Below the pieces are notes generated by a model. It did not search any database and was not told where the DNA came from. It saw only the letters and a program-made list of their open reading frames with translations. From assembly GCF_029894335.1 (NCBI RefSeq), contig NZ_JARXZC010000030.1:1-64000 (forward strand): a DNA stretch of 64,000 bases, written 5' to 3'. Made by a program: the position numbers and the translations under genes. The DNA comes from Kitasatospora sp. MAP5-34 (GTDB taxonomy: Bacteria; Actinomycetota; Actinomycetes; Streptomycetales; Streptomycetaceae). Shown here piece after piece: positions 33,345-41,533 of the stretch; positions within the stretch are counted from its first letter, which is position 1; each line of letters opens with the position of its first letter.

Positions 33345-34001
33345 TCACGTCCACCCCATTGTGGACCACCCCGCCCGTCCGGAGAGCCTTACCGGTTGGA
33401 CTGGCGGCCCGTCCACCAGCAGCCGACACAGGAAATCAGCCAGACCGATCGGGTACACCGTCTCCTCGGTGGCCCGCAATTGCACCACAGTCCACCACCG
33501 CGCGCTCAGCAGCAGCGCATGCTCCTCCGCTCCACCCGAGCCGCCGCCCCCGGGAAGACCGACCTCGGGAAGGTGGATCTCGGGAAGGTGGATCTCGGGG
33601 AGATCGGTTCCCGAGACCTCGGGCCGAGAGCACCCGGTCCCCGAGAACGTGGTCCCCGAACACTCGGCCGGCAAGCACCCGGTCTGTGAAAGATCGATCC
33701 CGGTCTCGCGGACGCGGGCCAGGTGGAACCACTGTTCCTGCTCGTACCGCTGCCCCTGGAAGGAGAAGGTCACCGTGTCGTACGCCACCAAGGGACCCAG
33801 CTCGATGTCCAGCAGCCCCGTCTCCTCGGCGAGTTCGCGCACTGCGGCCTCACGCAAGCCCTCGCCGGGTTCCAAGCCGCCCCCGGGAGTGATCCACCAG
33901 GTCACCCCTGGCACCGCCGGATCCTCGCCGCGCAGGAGAAGGATCCGATCCGATCTGTCGAGGAGCAGGACGCGCACCGCTCGTCGCCGCTGGACCGCCA
34001 T
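33345..34001 (-). CDS. NUDIX hydrolase with repeat insertion
   Basis: A 218-residue protein. The NUDIX box is complete (residues 41-63, GGLEPGEG...REAAVRELAEETGL), giving Mg-dependent hydrolysis of a nucleoside diphosphate derivative. The ATG at 34001 has GGAGG eight bases upstream. Between the beta-strand after the box and the C-terminal helix lies an unusual low-complexity insert (about 105-158) with SGT motifs and the pentapeptide LPEIH/LPEIH/LPEVG, encoded by 15-bp tandem repeats near 33564-33593. The substrate is unknown. It belongs to the sipZ transcript. Confidence 0.85.
   Translation of the reverse strand: MAVQRRRAVRVLLLDRSDRILLLRGEDPAVPGVTWWITPGGGLEPGEGLREAAVRELAEETGLLDIELGPLVAYDTVTFSFQGQRYEQEQWFHLARVRETGIDLSQTGCLPAECSGTTFSGTGCSRPEVSGTDLPEIHLPEIHLPEVGLPGGGGSGGAEEHALLLSARWWTVVQLRATEETVYPIGLADFLCRLLVDGPPVQPVRLSGRAGWSTMGWT
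33549..33608 (-). repeat. 15-bp tandem repeat in the NUDIX gene
   Basis: Two identical 15-bp units (33564-33578, 33579-33593) are flanked by a diverged unit on each side. Each unit encodes a pentapeptide close to LPEIH. The repeat expands a loop without changing frame. Confidence 0.75.
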
Positions 34002-34125
34002 CCCCGTCACCTCCGCGTCCCGGACCTGCTCAGTGCCCCACGCACGTCGGCGTGCAGTGCCCCACTCGGGGCTCGGCCCGCTCACGCGCCCGCTGCCCGG
34101 AGCACTGCCGGGCCCGCCGCCGGGC

Positions 34126-34881
34126 TCAGGTGCGCTGCCGCCTTCGCAGCCACCGGCTCGCCGAAAGCACTCCACCGACCGCCGAGGCCAGCACTATCAG
34201 CGCCGATCCGCCGACCATCGCGTACACCGCAGGCCGCAGGAGACCGGGCTCAGCCACGACCGGTCCGCCCAGACTGTCGAAGGCTGCCGCACGCCGATTC
34301 ATACCCACCCGGGCGAACGGCCAGACCGTGCCCTCCACCCTGGCGATCACGTCCGTGGCAGCGACCGTGCCGCTCGCGATGCCGAGGTGGGACCGGGAGT
34401 CCAACGAGTTCCCACGGTCGTCGCCCAACAGGAAGAGCCGTCCGGGCGGCACCTTGGTGCTGAAGTTGATGGGCAGGGAAGCCAGCTGCTTCTGCAGGTA
34501 CGGCTCGTCGATCGGCTTCCCGTTCACTGTCAGGCGCTGCTGCACGTCACAGCAGGCCACCGTGTCCCCGCCGACCGCGACGACCCGTTTGACCAGGGAG
34601 TCGGGGCCCCAGAGCGGCTCATGGAAGACCACGATGTCTCCCCGGCCGACCGAGCCGCCGCTCACCTTGCTCGCCAGCACGGTGTCACCGGGGTTCAGCG
34701 TCGGGGTCATCGAGGCGGTCGGGATCCGGTACGGCCGGTAGTTCAACGCGATCACGCCGAAGCCCCCGACCAGCATCACGAAACCGAGCCCGATGACCAG
34801 GCCCTGCAGCAGGGCCGCCACACTGCGGCGAGCTCTCACCGCAGTCGGCGTTGGGGCCGACCGCTCCACCACGCTGCTCAT
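34126..34881 (-). CDS. sipZ: type I signal peptidase (SipZ-like)
   Basis: A 251-residue membrane-bound protease that removes signal peptides on the outer face of the membrane. An N-terminal anchor (about 24-47) precedes the active site: Ser57 in IPTASMTPT and Lys98 in SLVKRVVAVGGD. The GDDRGNSLDSR box follows, and a C-terminal hydrophobic segment (about 205-228) forms a second anchor. It is the last of four tandem paralogues. In S. lividans, as I recall, sipZ heads a separate operon with unrelated genes, which agrees with the gap before it and the NUDIX and DUF2469 genes after it. Confidence 0.9.
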   Translation of the reverse strand: MSSVVERSAPTPTAVRARRSVAALLQGLVIGLGFVMLVGGFGVIALNYRPYRIPTASMTPTLNPGDTVLASKVSGGSVGRGDIVVFHEPLWGPDSLVKRVVAVGGDTVACCDVQQRLTVNGKPIDEPYLQKQLASLPINFSTKVPPGRLFLLGDDRGNSLDSRSHLGIASGTVAATDVIARVEGTVWPFARVGMNRRAAAFDSLGGPVVAEPGLLRPAVYAMVGGSALIVLASAVGGVLSASRWLRRRQRT

Positions 34882-35026
34882 CGCCACCGTCCGTTCCTGG
34901 TCCGCCCGCGCTTCGCGCGAGTGCGCCGCGCCGAGGCCGGAAAGGCCGACGGGCCGTGGCACGTGCGAGCAGATTACTCGCCAGTACCACGGCCCGCGCA
35001 AGAGCCGACGGCAGAGTCGGCACGGG

Positions 35027-36016
35027 TCAGCGGCGATACCTCCGGAGCCACCAGACCGCAGGCACCGCGAGCGCCGCCCCGGCAGCCGGCGGTCCGAGGG
35101 GCAGTGCGGCCGAGGCCAGGCCCTTCTGGTCGAAGGTGCCGGGCACGGGCAGCGTCGCCCAGTCGCCGATCGGCCAGGCCACCACGAAGGCCCGACCGAT
35201 CACGTTGCCCACCGGCACCGAGCCACCACCGGGCTGGTCCTGGTGGAACCGGGAGTCCAGCGAGTCACCTCGGTGGTCGCCCATCACCCAGATCGCGCCC
35301 TTCGGCACCTTGACCGGACCGAACGGCTTGTCACCGCAGGGGGTGTTGCCCGGGAAGATGTAGGGCTCGTTGAGCGCGACACCATTGACCTTGACCGGCC
35401 CGGTGCCCTCACACTCGACGGTGTCCCCGCCGACTCCGATAACCCGCTTGATCAGGTCCTTCTCGTTGACCGACGGCATCAGCCCGATAAAGCTGAGGAC
35501 GTCCTGCAGCCCCCGGACGAACGCGTTGTTGTTCTGCGGCGCGGGCTCGTCGTTCAGCCAGCCTCCCGGGTCGTGGAAGACCACCACGTCTCCGCGCTCG
35601 GGCTCGGCACCGAACCACGGCGTGAGCTTGTCCACCAGCACCCGGTCACCGATCTGCAGAGTGTTCTGCATCGATCCGGACGGAATGGAGAACGCCTGAA
35701 CGAAGAAAGTCTTGATCACCAGAGCCAGGATCAGTGCGATGCCGACCAGGATCGGCAGCTCCTTCCAGAAGGAGCGCTGTTTCTGCTCCTTCTTGGGCTG
35801 CACGGTCTCCGCGTCGCCCGATGGCTCATCCGAGGCCCCGCCCACTGAACCGCCCAGTCGACCGGAACCACCGTCGGAGTCGTCGGCCGCGATCGCGGCC
35901 ACTCCGTCCTCGGTGGCGTCCGAAGGCTGCGCGGACTCGGTGGACCGGATCGTGCCGCCGCCGACGCCCTCGGGCTCAGGGCCCCCAGAGCGAGCACCGA
36001 TCACCAGATCCCCCAC
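35027..36016 (-). CDS. sipY: type I signal peptidase (SipY-like)
   Basis: A 329-residue membrane protease. A hydrophilic Gly/Ser/Asp-rich cytoplasmic N-terminus of about 80 residues precedes the anchor (about 87-105), catalytic Ser115 (SIPSGSMQNT), Lys190 (DLIKRVIGVGGD) and GDHRGDSLDSR. A weak C-terminal hydrophobic segment follows. I chose GTG 36016, which has GGAGG seven bases upstream and gives MGDLVIGARSG; the frame also opens at 36061. SipY is the main enzyme in S. lividans as far as I recall. It lies between sipX and sipZ. Confidence 0.9.
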   Translation of the reverse strand: MGDLVIGARSGGPEPEGVGGGTIRSTESAQPSDATEDGVAAIAADDSDGGSGRLGGSVGGASDEPSGDAETVQPKKEQKQRSFWKELPILVGIALILALVIKTFFVQAFSIPSGSMQNTLQIGDRVLVDKLTPWFGAEPERGDVVVFHDPGGWLNDEPAPQNNNAFVRGLQDVLSFIGLMPSVNEKDLIKRVIGVGGDTVECEGTGPVKVNGVALNEPYIFPGNTPCGDKPFGPVKVPKGAIWVMGDHRGDSLDSRFHQDQPGGGSVPVGNVIGRAFVVAWPIGDWATLPVPGTFDQKGLASAALPLGPPAAGAALAVPAVWWLRRYRR

Positions 36017-36110
36017 AACATCTCCTCCCTGCTGTACGGACGCCTGTGCGTCCGCGCTCACCAGTGCCGCACAGCGGGCACCACGCTCTGTGGCCGACCG
36101 TCAACCCGCC

Positions 36111-37334
36111 TCAGGACTGCCCGCCATGGACAGTCCTGACACCAGCGCAGCCTTCGGAGGCAACCGGACGGTACACCGAGCACTCCAGCACTTCTCTATC
36201 ACTCCCGGCCATCGCGTCCCCGGTCCCACACGGGACGGCGGACGACCGGTCGGCGGGCGGTCCACGCCGCGCCCGTGCCGACCTCGGCCGAACGACGAAC
36301 GGAATGACGCCCAACACACCCATAACGAGCGGAGGTTCCGCAGGATCCGGGGTGACCGCGACCGATCCCGAACCGACTTGGGAGACAGTCGCACCCGGCG
36401 GACGAATCATCGAATCGCCCCCGCGAGCCGCCGAGGCCCGCACCGGAAGCGAGGAGAGTGAGGCGGGAACACCGAGTTGACGCATCCGCTGGATGGGCCA
36501 GGCGATCACGAACGCCCTGCCGACCACGTTACCCATCGGGATCGTGCCGTCACCCGGATTTGTCATGTGGTACCGGGAGTCGGCCGAGACGTCCCGGTGA
36601 TCGCCCATCACCCACAGTCGCCCGGTCGGCACCGTCACCGTGAATGGCAGCCTCGACGGCGCGTTGCCCGGCGCGAGGTAGTTCTCGTCCACGGGCGTGC
36701 CGTTCACGGTGAGCCGTCCTCGGTCGTCACAACAGACAACCGTGTCCCCCGGAACGCCGATCACACGCTTGATCAGATCCTGTTCGTCGTCCGAGGGCAA
36801 CAAGCCCACATACGAGAAGACCGCCTTCGCCGCACGCAGCACCAGCCCGTCCGAGGAGCGACCGTGATCCGACTCCAACCAGCCACCTGGGTCCTTGAAG
36901 ACCACGACGTCGCCACGGCCCGGCTCGCTCCCGAACCAGGGCGTGAGCTTGTCGACCAGCACCCGGTCGCCGATCTGGATCGTCTGCTGCATCGATCCGG
37001 ACGGAATGACGAAGACCTGGACCATGAAGGTCTTCAGGACGAGAGCGACCACCAGCGCGACCACCGCGATCATCGGGAGATCGCGCAGGAGCGAGTGCCA
37101 TCGCCGTCGCTGCGCCCTGCGGGCCGTCCTCCGTCGGTCGGCCCGCCCTCGTGCGACGGCACGGGACTCCGCCGCGTCCGCCTCACCACCGGAACCAGAA
37201 CCGGCATCGGCGCCAGCACTGGCATCGGCACCGGCCGCTATGGGGAGCGGCTCGGCAGTGCCAGGCCCTGCGGTCACCAGCTCCGCTATGGCGGGCTCGC
37301 CGGGCCGGCCGCTACCTCGGCTCCCCATGCCCAC
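36111..37334 (-). CDS. sipX: type I signal peptidase (SipX-like) with long C-terminal tail
   Basis: Up to 407 residues. A basic N-terminal region (RRRTARRAQRRR, about 68-79) precedes the anchor (about 86-104), catalytic Ser114 (VIPSGSMQQT), Lys189 (DLIKRVIGVPGD) and GDHRDVSADSR. After the catalytic domain ends (about 300) there is a tail of about 100 residues without family similarity that I can see, which is longer than in the other three copies. The start is GTG 37334 or ATG 37328. The 5' end overlaps sipW by 23 bases, so translation is probably coupled. Confidence 0.87.
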   Translation of the reverse strand: MGMGSRGSGRPGEPAIAELVTAGPGTAEPLPIAAGADASAGADAGSGSGGEADAAESRAVARGRADRRRTARRAQRRRWHSLLRDLPMIAVVALVVALVLKTFMVQVFVIPSGSMQQTIQIGDRVLVDKLTPWFGSEPGRGDVVVFKDPGGWLESDHGRSSDGLVLRAAKAVFSYVGLLPSDDEQDLIKRVIGVPGDTVVCCDDRGRLTVNGTPVDENYLAPGNAPSRLPFTVTVPTGRLWVMGDHRDVSADSRYHMTNPGDGTIPMGNVVGRAFVIAWPIQRMRQLGVPASLSSLPVRASAARGGDSMIRPPGATVSQVGSGSVAVTPDPAEPPLVMGVLGVIPFVVRPRSARARRGPPADRSSAVPCGTGDAMAGSDREVLECSVYRPVASEGCAGVRTVHGGQS

Positions 37335-38211
37335 CCGTCCCCCCTACGGCGGCAAAGCGTGCGGGACGGTCGAGCGAGCTCCACCTGCCGAGTGGGAAGG
37401 CCACCCAGTCCGCGCGGCCGATCACCTTGTCCTCCGGCACGAAGCCGCCGCCCGGCTCTCCGAGGTGATCGCGGGAGTCCCGGGAGTTGCTCCGGTGGTC
37501 CCCCATCATCCACAGCTTCCCGGCCGGAACCACGATGTCGAACGGCACCTGCGACGGGACGTCACCCGGGAAGAGGTACTCCGACTCGTCCAGCGGCACA
37601 CCGTTGACCCGGATCCGCCCGTCCGTCCCACAGCAGGTCACCCGGTCCCCACCGACCCCGATCACACGCTTGACGTACACCGAATTGTCCCCCCAGGCCA
37701 GCCCGAGAGCGGAGAGGAAACGCTGCGGGGCCGACGGATCGGGAGCGTACGGCAGGAAGGAACCCGTGCCGTCGAAGACCACCACGTCCCCCCGACGCAC
37801 GTGTCCGCCGAAGTCGTACGCGAGCTGGTTCACCAGGACGCGGTCCCCAGGGCGAAGGGTGTTCTCCATCGAGGCGGACGGTACGGCGAACGGCCGCACG
37901 ACAAAAGCGTTGACCAGCAGCAGCGTCAGCAGGCAGACCCCGAGGAGCAGGAGGAGGTCACGCGAGAACCAGCTCGATCGTTCCGACCCGGCCGCGTCCG
38001 GCGAGTCGCCCTCCGGATCACCGTCCAGTGCGTCGGCCGGCCGGGCGGCGGGTGCATCGGCATCGGCGGGCAGAGCAGCGGAGAGCGCAGCGGGCGCGTC
38101 GGCCGACGTGTCGGCCGGATCCCCGGAGACGACCGCGGACCGCGACGGCGAGTCCGCACCCGAAGGTGCGGGACTGCCGTCGCGGTCCGCGAGTGGCTCG
38201 TGCGTGCTCAT
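37312..38211 (-). CDS. sipW: type I signal peptidase (SipW-like)
   Basis: A 299-residue protease, first of the four-gene cluster in the direction of transcription. An Ala/Asp-rich cytoplasmic N-terminus of about 80 residues precedes the anchor (about 85-104), Ser114 (VPSASMENT), Lys181 (VYVKRVIGVGGD) and GDHRSNSRDSR. No C-terminal anchor is evident. It begins 77 bases after rplS on the same strand and could share its transcript. Having several enzymes suits the large secretome of streptomycetes. Confidence 0.9.
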   Translation of the reverse strand: MSTHEPLADRDGSPAPSGADSPSRSAVVSGDPADTSADAPAALSAALPADADAPAARPADALDGDPEGDSPDAAGSERSSWFSRDLLLLLGVCLLTLLLVNAFVVRPFAVPSASMENTLRPGDRVLVNQLAYDFGGHVRRGDVVVFDGTGSFLPYAPDPSAPQRFLSALGLAWGDNSVYVKRVIGVGGDRVTCCGTDGRIRVNGVPLDESEYLFPGDVPSQVPFDIVVPAGKLWMMGDHRSNSRDSRDHLGEPGGGFVPEDKVIGRADWVAFPLGRWSSLDRPARFAAVGGTGGHGEPR

Positions 38212-38288
38212 CGGGGCTGAGCTTATCCCTAAGGTGCTCAGCCCGGTCCGAGCATACTGAACCCCCGGGCAGGCCGGGGATCAGCGGA

Positions 38289-38639
38289 TCAGCGGTCGCG
38301 CTTCTCCTTGATCTTCGCGGCCTTGCCACGAAGGTCACGCAGGTAGTACAGCTTGGCGCGACGAACCGCACCGCGGGTCACGACCTCGATCTTCTCGACG
38401 ACCGGGGTGTGCACCGGGAAGGTGCGCTCCACGCCGACGTTGAAGCTGACCTTGCGGACGGTGAAGGTCTCGCCGACGCCCGAGCCGTGGCGACGGATGA
38501 CGACGCCCTGGAAGAGCTGGACACGAGAGCGGTTGCCTTCGATGACCCGGACGTGAACCTTCAGGGTGTCACCGGCGCGGAAGGCCGGAATGTCGGTGCG
38601 CAGCGATGCCGCGTCGACAGCAGCGAGCTTGTTGCTCAT
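38289..38639 (-). CDS. rplS: 50S ribosomal protein L19
   Basis: A 116-residue ribosomal protein at the 30S/50S interface. The conserved blocks RAGDTLKVHVRVIEGNRSRVQ and RRAKLYYLRDLRGKAAKIKE are complete. The ATG at 38639 follows GGAG by six bases; an ATG four codons earlier is also in frame. It is the last gene of the conserved rpsP-rimM-trmD-rplS order and precedes the signal peptidase cluster. Confidence 0.97.
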   Translation of the reverse strand: MSNKLAAVDAASLRTDIPAFRAGDTLKVHVRVIEGNRSRVQLFQGVVIRRHGSGVGETFTVRKVSFNVGVERTFPVHTPVVEKIEVVTRGAVRRAKLYYLRDLRGKAAKIKEKRDR

Positions 38640-38718
38640 GTTGCTCTCCATCGCAGACGCCACGGGCCGCCTACGGAATTTCGTCACAATGGGGTGCGCT
38701 GCGGGCCGAATCGGCTGG

Positions 38719-38746
38719 CGGTGATCCCCCCGTGGCGGGGGCACCG
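38719..38746 (-). other. hairpin in the trmD-rplS gap
   Basis: Stem CGGTG/CACCG continued by CCCCC/GGGGG with a small bulge, about 80-105 bases upstream of the rplS start. It may be a leader element of L19 or an intercistronic processing site. Confidence 0.45.
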
Positions 38747-38792
38747 GGCCACTGACTCCTACAGGAGGAGCCCAACGGCAGACAACAGTCGC

Positions 38793-39620
38793 CTATTCTT
38801 CCACAGGTTCGACCGTAGCCCGAAATCGGCCGATCCTGTCGTCCCACATCAGACCGAGGATGCTGAGCGCCTCACGGTCCTTCTTGTCGAAGGCTCCGTT
38901 CTGCCAGCGCCCGACCAGGTCCGGCCGGTTGGCGACCGTGCGGGCGAACGCCTGCTCACGACGCCAACGTGCGATCTTGCCGTGGTGCCCGCTGAGCAGT
39001 ACCTCCGGCACCTCTCGCCCGCGCCACTCGGCGGGCTTGGTGTAGACCGGGCCCTCCAGCAGATCGGCCATGGCCCCGGGGGCGAAGGAGTCGTCCCGGT
39101 GGGACTCCGCGTTTCCGAGCACCCCGGGGAGCAGTCGGGCGATCGCCTCGACCATCACCAGGACCGCGACCTCGCCGCCGGCCAGGACGTAGTCGCCGAT
39201 CGACGCCTCGACCACGGGCATCCTGGTCGCCGCCTCCTCGATCACCCGGCGGTCGATTCCCTCGTACCGGGCGGGAGCGAACGCCAACCAGGGCTGCCCG
39301 GCCAACTCCTGCGCCAGCTCCTGGGTGAACGGACGCCCACTCGGGGTCGGCACCACCAGCGTGGGCACGGAACCCTCCGGGCCCTGAGCGAGCACGGTGT
39401 CCAGCGCGGCCCCCCACGGCTCGGGCTTCATCACCATGCCGGGCCCGCCGCCGTACGGGGTGTCGTCGACCGTCCGGTGGATGTCGGTCGTCCAGCTGCG
39501 CAGGTCGTGCAGGTGCACGTCGAGCTGCCCCCGGGCACGTGCCTTGCCGACCAGCGAGACGTTCAACGGCTCCAGGTACTCGGGGAAGATCGTGACAACG
39601 TCGATCCGCATCTCGCTCAC
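38793..39620 (-). CDS. trmD: tRNA (guanine37-N1)-methyltransferase
   Basis: A 275-residue SPOUT-class enzyme that makes m1G37 in tRNAs reading CNN codons, which prevents +1 frameshifts. The trefoil-knot segment (SIGDYVLAGGEVAVLVMVEA) and the C-terminal GHHGKIARWRREQ block are intact. The start is GTG 39620, overlapping the rimM stop by four bases (GTGA), or ATG 39611. Translation is coupled to rimM. Confidence 0.96.
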   Translation of the reverse strand: MSEMRIDVVTIFPEYLEPLNVSLVGKARARGQLDVHLHDLRSWTTDIHRTVDDTPYGGGPGMVMKPEPWGAALDTVLAQGPEGSVPTLVVPTPSGRPFTQELAQELAGQPWLAFAPARYEGIDRRVIEEAATRMPVVEASIGDYVLAGGEVAVLVMVEAIARLLPGVLGNAESHRDDSFAPGAMADLLEGPVYTKPAEWRGREVPEVLLSGHHGKIARWRREQAFARTVANRPDLVGRWQNGAFDKKDREALSILGLMWDDRIGRFRATVEPVEE

Positions 39621-40276
39621 GCGCCGGACTCCTGGGCGCCGTCCACGTCCTCGGAGTCGGCAGCGGAAGCGGCGGCGGCAGCGCCAGCGGAGTCCGCATC
39701 GGCCGAGTCGTCGTCGTCAGAGTCGGAGTCGGCATCTTCGGAGTCGCTGCGGACGACCTCCGCCTGCTCCGGGTCGATCAGCCCGGGCGGCGGGTCGATG
39801 ACGACGCGCTGGTTCTCCAGGTCGATGGTCGGGACGATCCGCTCGACGAAGGGCACCAGCACCTCGCTGTCGTCAGCCCGCCGGACCAGCAGCAGGTCCT
39901 GGTACGGCAGGTGGATGACCTCGGCGAGCTCACCGACGGGGGTGCCGTCGAGGAGGACCACGTCCAGGCCGATCAGCTGGTGGTCGTAGTACTCGTCCGG
40001 GTCGTCCGGGGTCTCCTCCGGGTCCACCTCAGCGATCAGGATCGTGCCGCGCAGCGCCTCGGCGGCGTTGCGGTCGGCGACCCCGGCGAAGCGGAGCAGC
40101 AGTCGGCCACTGTGGACCTTGCCGGACTCGACGGTGAGCGGACCGACGGTCGCGGGGTCGGTGAGCACCACCGCTCCCGGACCGAGCCGAAGCTCCGGCT
40201 CGTCGGTGCGGACCTCGACGCTGACGTCTCCCTTGATGCCGTGGGCGCGGCCGATCTTGCCGACGACGAGCTGCAC
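39617..40276 (-). CDS. rimM: ribosome maturation factor RimM
   Basis: A 219-residue factor that binds S19 and helps mature the 30S head. The N-terminal RimM domain (VVGKIGRAHGIKGDVSVEV) and the C-terminal PRC-barrel (YYDHQLIGLDV and onward) are clear. The last 45 residues are a very acidic Asp/Ser/Ala tail with no family counterpart that I recognise. GTG 40276 follows AGGAGAG. The open frame continues upstream into a G-rich repeat and a terminator, which cannot be coding. Confidence 0.94.
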   Translation of the reverse strand: MQLVVGKIGRAHGIKGDVSVEVRTDEPELRLGPGAVVLTDPATVGPLTVESGKVHSGRLLLRFAGVADRNAAEALRGTILIAEVDPEETPDDPDEYYDHQLIGLDVVLLDGTPVGELAEVIHLPYQDLLLVRRADDSEVLVPFVERIVPTIDLENQRVVIDPPPGLIDPEQAEVVRSDSEDADSDSDDDDSADADSAGAAAAASAADSEDVDGAQESGA

Positions 40277-40312
40277 GGTGATCGCTCTCCTGAAGTTGCG
40301 CTGTACCAGAAC

Positions 40313-40346
40313 GGGACACGGGACGGGATACGGGATGGGATATGGG
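40313..40346 (+). repeat. 12-bp GGGA tandem repeat, G-quadruplex candidate
   Basis: Six GGG runs at 40313, 40320, 40325, 40332, 40337 and 40344 alternate at 7 and 5 bases, a 12-bp period repeated three times. Loops are only 2-4 bases, which satisfies the standard rule for an intramolecular G-quadruplex. The G-rich strand is the template strand for rimM, 37-70 bases upstream of its start. Confidence 0.65.
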
Positions 40347-40400
40347 ACCGGATACCGGCCGGGCACCTGAACGAGATGACCGGGCAAGGACCGGAAAGAT

Positions 40401-40438
40401 AAAAAGGCCGGCCAGGACGACAAGCGTCCCGACCGGCC
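40401..40438 (-). terminator. intrinsic terminator after rpsP and the KH gene
   Basis: A 14-bp stem (40406-40419 with 40425-40438, two G-U pairs) has a 5-base loop, and on the minus strand it is followed by UUUUU. It lies 20 bases past the KH-protein stop, so rimM-trmD-rplS needs read-through or its own promoter. Confidence 0.9.
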
Positions 40439-40457
40439 CAAGACTGACAGCTGTGCG

Positions 40458-40697
40458 TCAGCGAATGCTGTCCGCATCGACCAGGTCGACCCGGACGTTG
40501 CGACCGCCGAGTGCGCCGACCACGGTGCGCAGAGCGCGCGCGGTCCGGCCGCCTCGGCCGATCACCTTGCCGAGGTCATCAGGGTGCACACGCACCTCGA
40601 TGGTGTTACCCCGACGCAGGTTGCGCGAGCGCACCTGCACCTCGTCGGGGTGCTCGACGATGCCCTTCACCAGATGGTCCAGGGCGTCCTCGATCAC
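40458..40697 (-). CDS. KH domain RNA-binding protein
   Basis: A 79-residue protein of the KhpA type. The KH loop is GKVIGRGG (about 43-50), followed by ARALRTVVGALGGRN. Such proteins bind RNA, in some Gram-positive bacteria as a KhpA-KhpB pair affecting cell size and small RNAs. The GTG start lies two bases past the rpsP stop, so the two are co-translated. Its place between rpsP and rimM is conserved. Confidence 0.94.
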   Translation of the reverse strand: MIEDALDHLVKGIVEHPDEVQVRSRNLRRGNTIEVRVHPDDLGKVIGRGGRTARALRTVVGALGGRNVRVDLVDADSIR

Positions 40698-40699
40698 GA

Positions 40700-41125
40700 T
40701 CAGGCCTCGGTGGTCTCGGCGTCAGCCTCGACCTTGTCCGACTTCTTGGCCTTCGGGGTGATGGCAACACCGGTGGTGCTGTCCTCGAAGCCGGCAACGG
40801 CCTTCGCGAAGAGGTGGCTGAAGTCGGTGACCTTCGGCTCGGCGACGAGCAGCGGCGCCGGGGCCGGCAGGCCCTTGAACTTCTGCCAGTCACCGGTCAG
40901 CTTGAGGATGGCGAGCACCGGCTCGGTCGGCTGGGCGCCGACGGACAGCCAGTACTGAGCGCGGTCGGTGTCGACCTCGATCTTCGACGGGTTGTAGGTC
41001 GGCTGGTAGATGCCGATCTCCTCGATGGCGCGACCGTCACGCTTGGTGCGCGAGTCGGCGACGACGATGCGGTAGTGCGGGGCGCGAATCTTGCCGAGAC
41101 GCTTGAGCTTGATCTTGACTGCCAC
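40700..41125 (-). CDS. rpsP: 30S ribosomal protein S16
   Basis: A 141-residue protein of the small subunit. The N-terminal blocks KIKLKRLGKIRAPHYRIVV and IEEIGIYQP are typical of S16. The last 50-60 residues form an extended Lys/Ala/Glu-rich tail, as in other streptomycetes. The start is GTG 41125, with GGAG about 11 bases upstream; the frame stays open further but without family similarity. Confidence 0.96.
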   Translation of the reverse strand: MAVKIKLKRLGKIRAPHYRIVVADSRTKRDGRAIEEIGIYQPTYNPSKIEVDTDRAQYWLSVGAQPTEPVLAILKLTGDWQKFKGLPAPAPLLVAEPKVTDFSHLFAKAVAGFEDSTTGVAITPKAKKSDKVEADAETTEA

Positions 41126-41519
41126 GGGAGTGGGTTCTCCTGGTACTTGACGTGGGTGAGCGGCCGCTGCCACCGCGTGGGGTTGCGAGGGCGGCTGCTC
41201 AAGGGACACGCCAGCCGTAGGAGAGAGGGGTCCTGCTCGGCTGCCGAGTACTCAGCTGTCCATTCTGCCATACCCACGCCCGGCACCTTGACCGGGCCGG
41301 CTCCACCGAGGGCTGATGCCCCCGGTTGAGCCGAGCCTCGGTGGGACGTGGAGCACTGCGACGTGGAGCCGTGGAGCATCGAACGGTGAAGACGCCGAAC
41401 GCCGAACGAGGAAGCGCCCAGCAGCGGAGCAGCTGAAGCTGGTGGTGCTGGTGGTACCAGTGGTGCTGGTGGAGCGGCGAAACGGGTCGGACCGTGCGGA
41501 ACGACAGCGGTGATCCGGA
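41126..41519. other. intergenic region between HEXXH gene and rpsP
   Basis: No gene is visible. It must contain the rpsP promoter on the minus strand. A perfect 9-bp inverted repeat (41303-41311 with 41336-41344) and a TGGTGCTGG-type low-complexity stretch (about 41439-41472) are the only structures I see. Confidence 0.5.
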
Positions 41520-41533
41520 TCAGGAGATCCGGA
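41514..41533 (-). terminator. hairpin spanning the stop codon of the HEXXH gene
   Basis: TCCGGATC (41514-41521) and GATCCGGA (41526-41533) form an 8-bp stem with an AGGA loop that includes the stop codon at 41520-41522. It may protect or terminate the transcript. Confidence 0.5.

Noticed and set aside
40277..40477. N-terminal extension of RimM with a Tyr-Pro repeat
   Set aside because: The extension reads through the G-rich repeat and the rpsP terminator; the GTG at 40276 has a proper ribosome-binding site.
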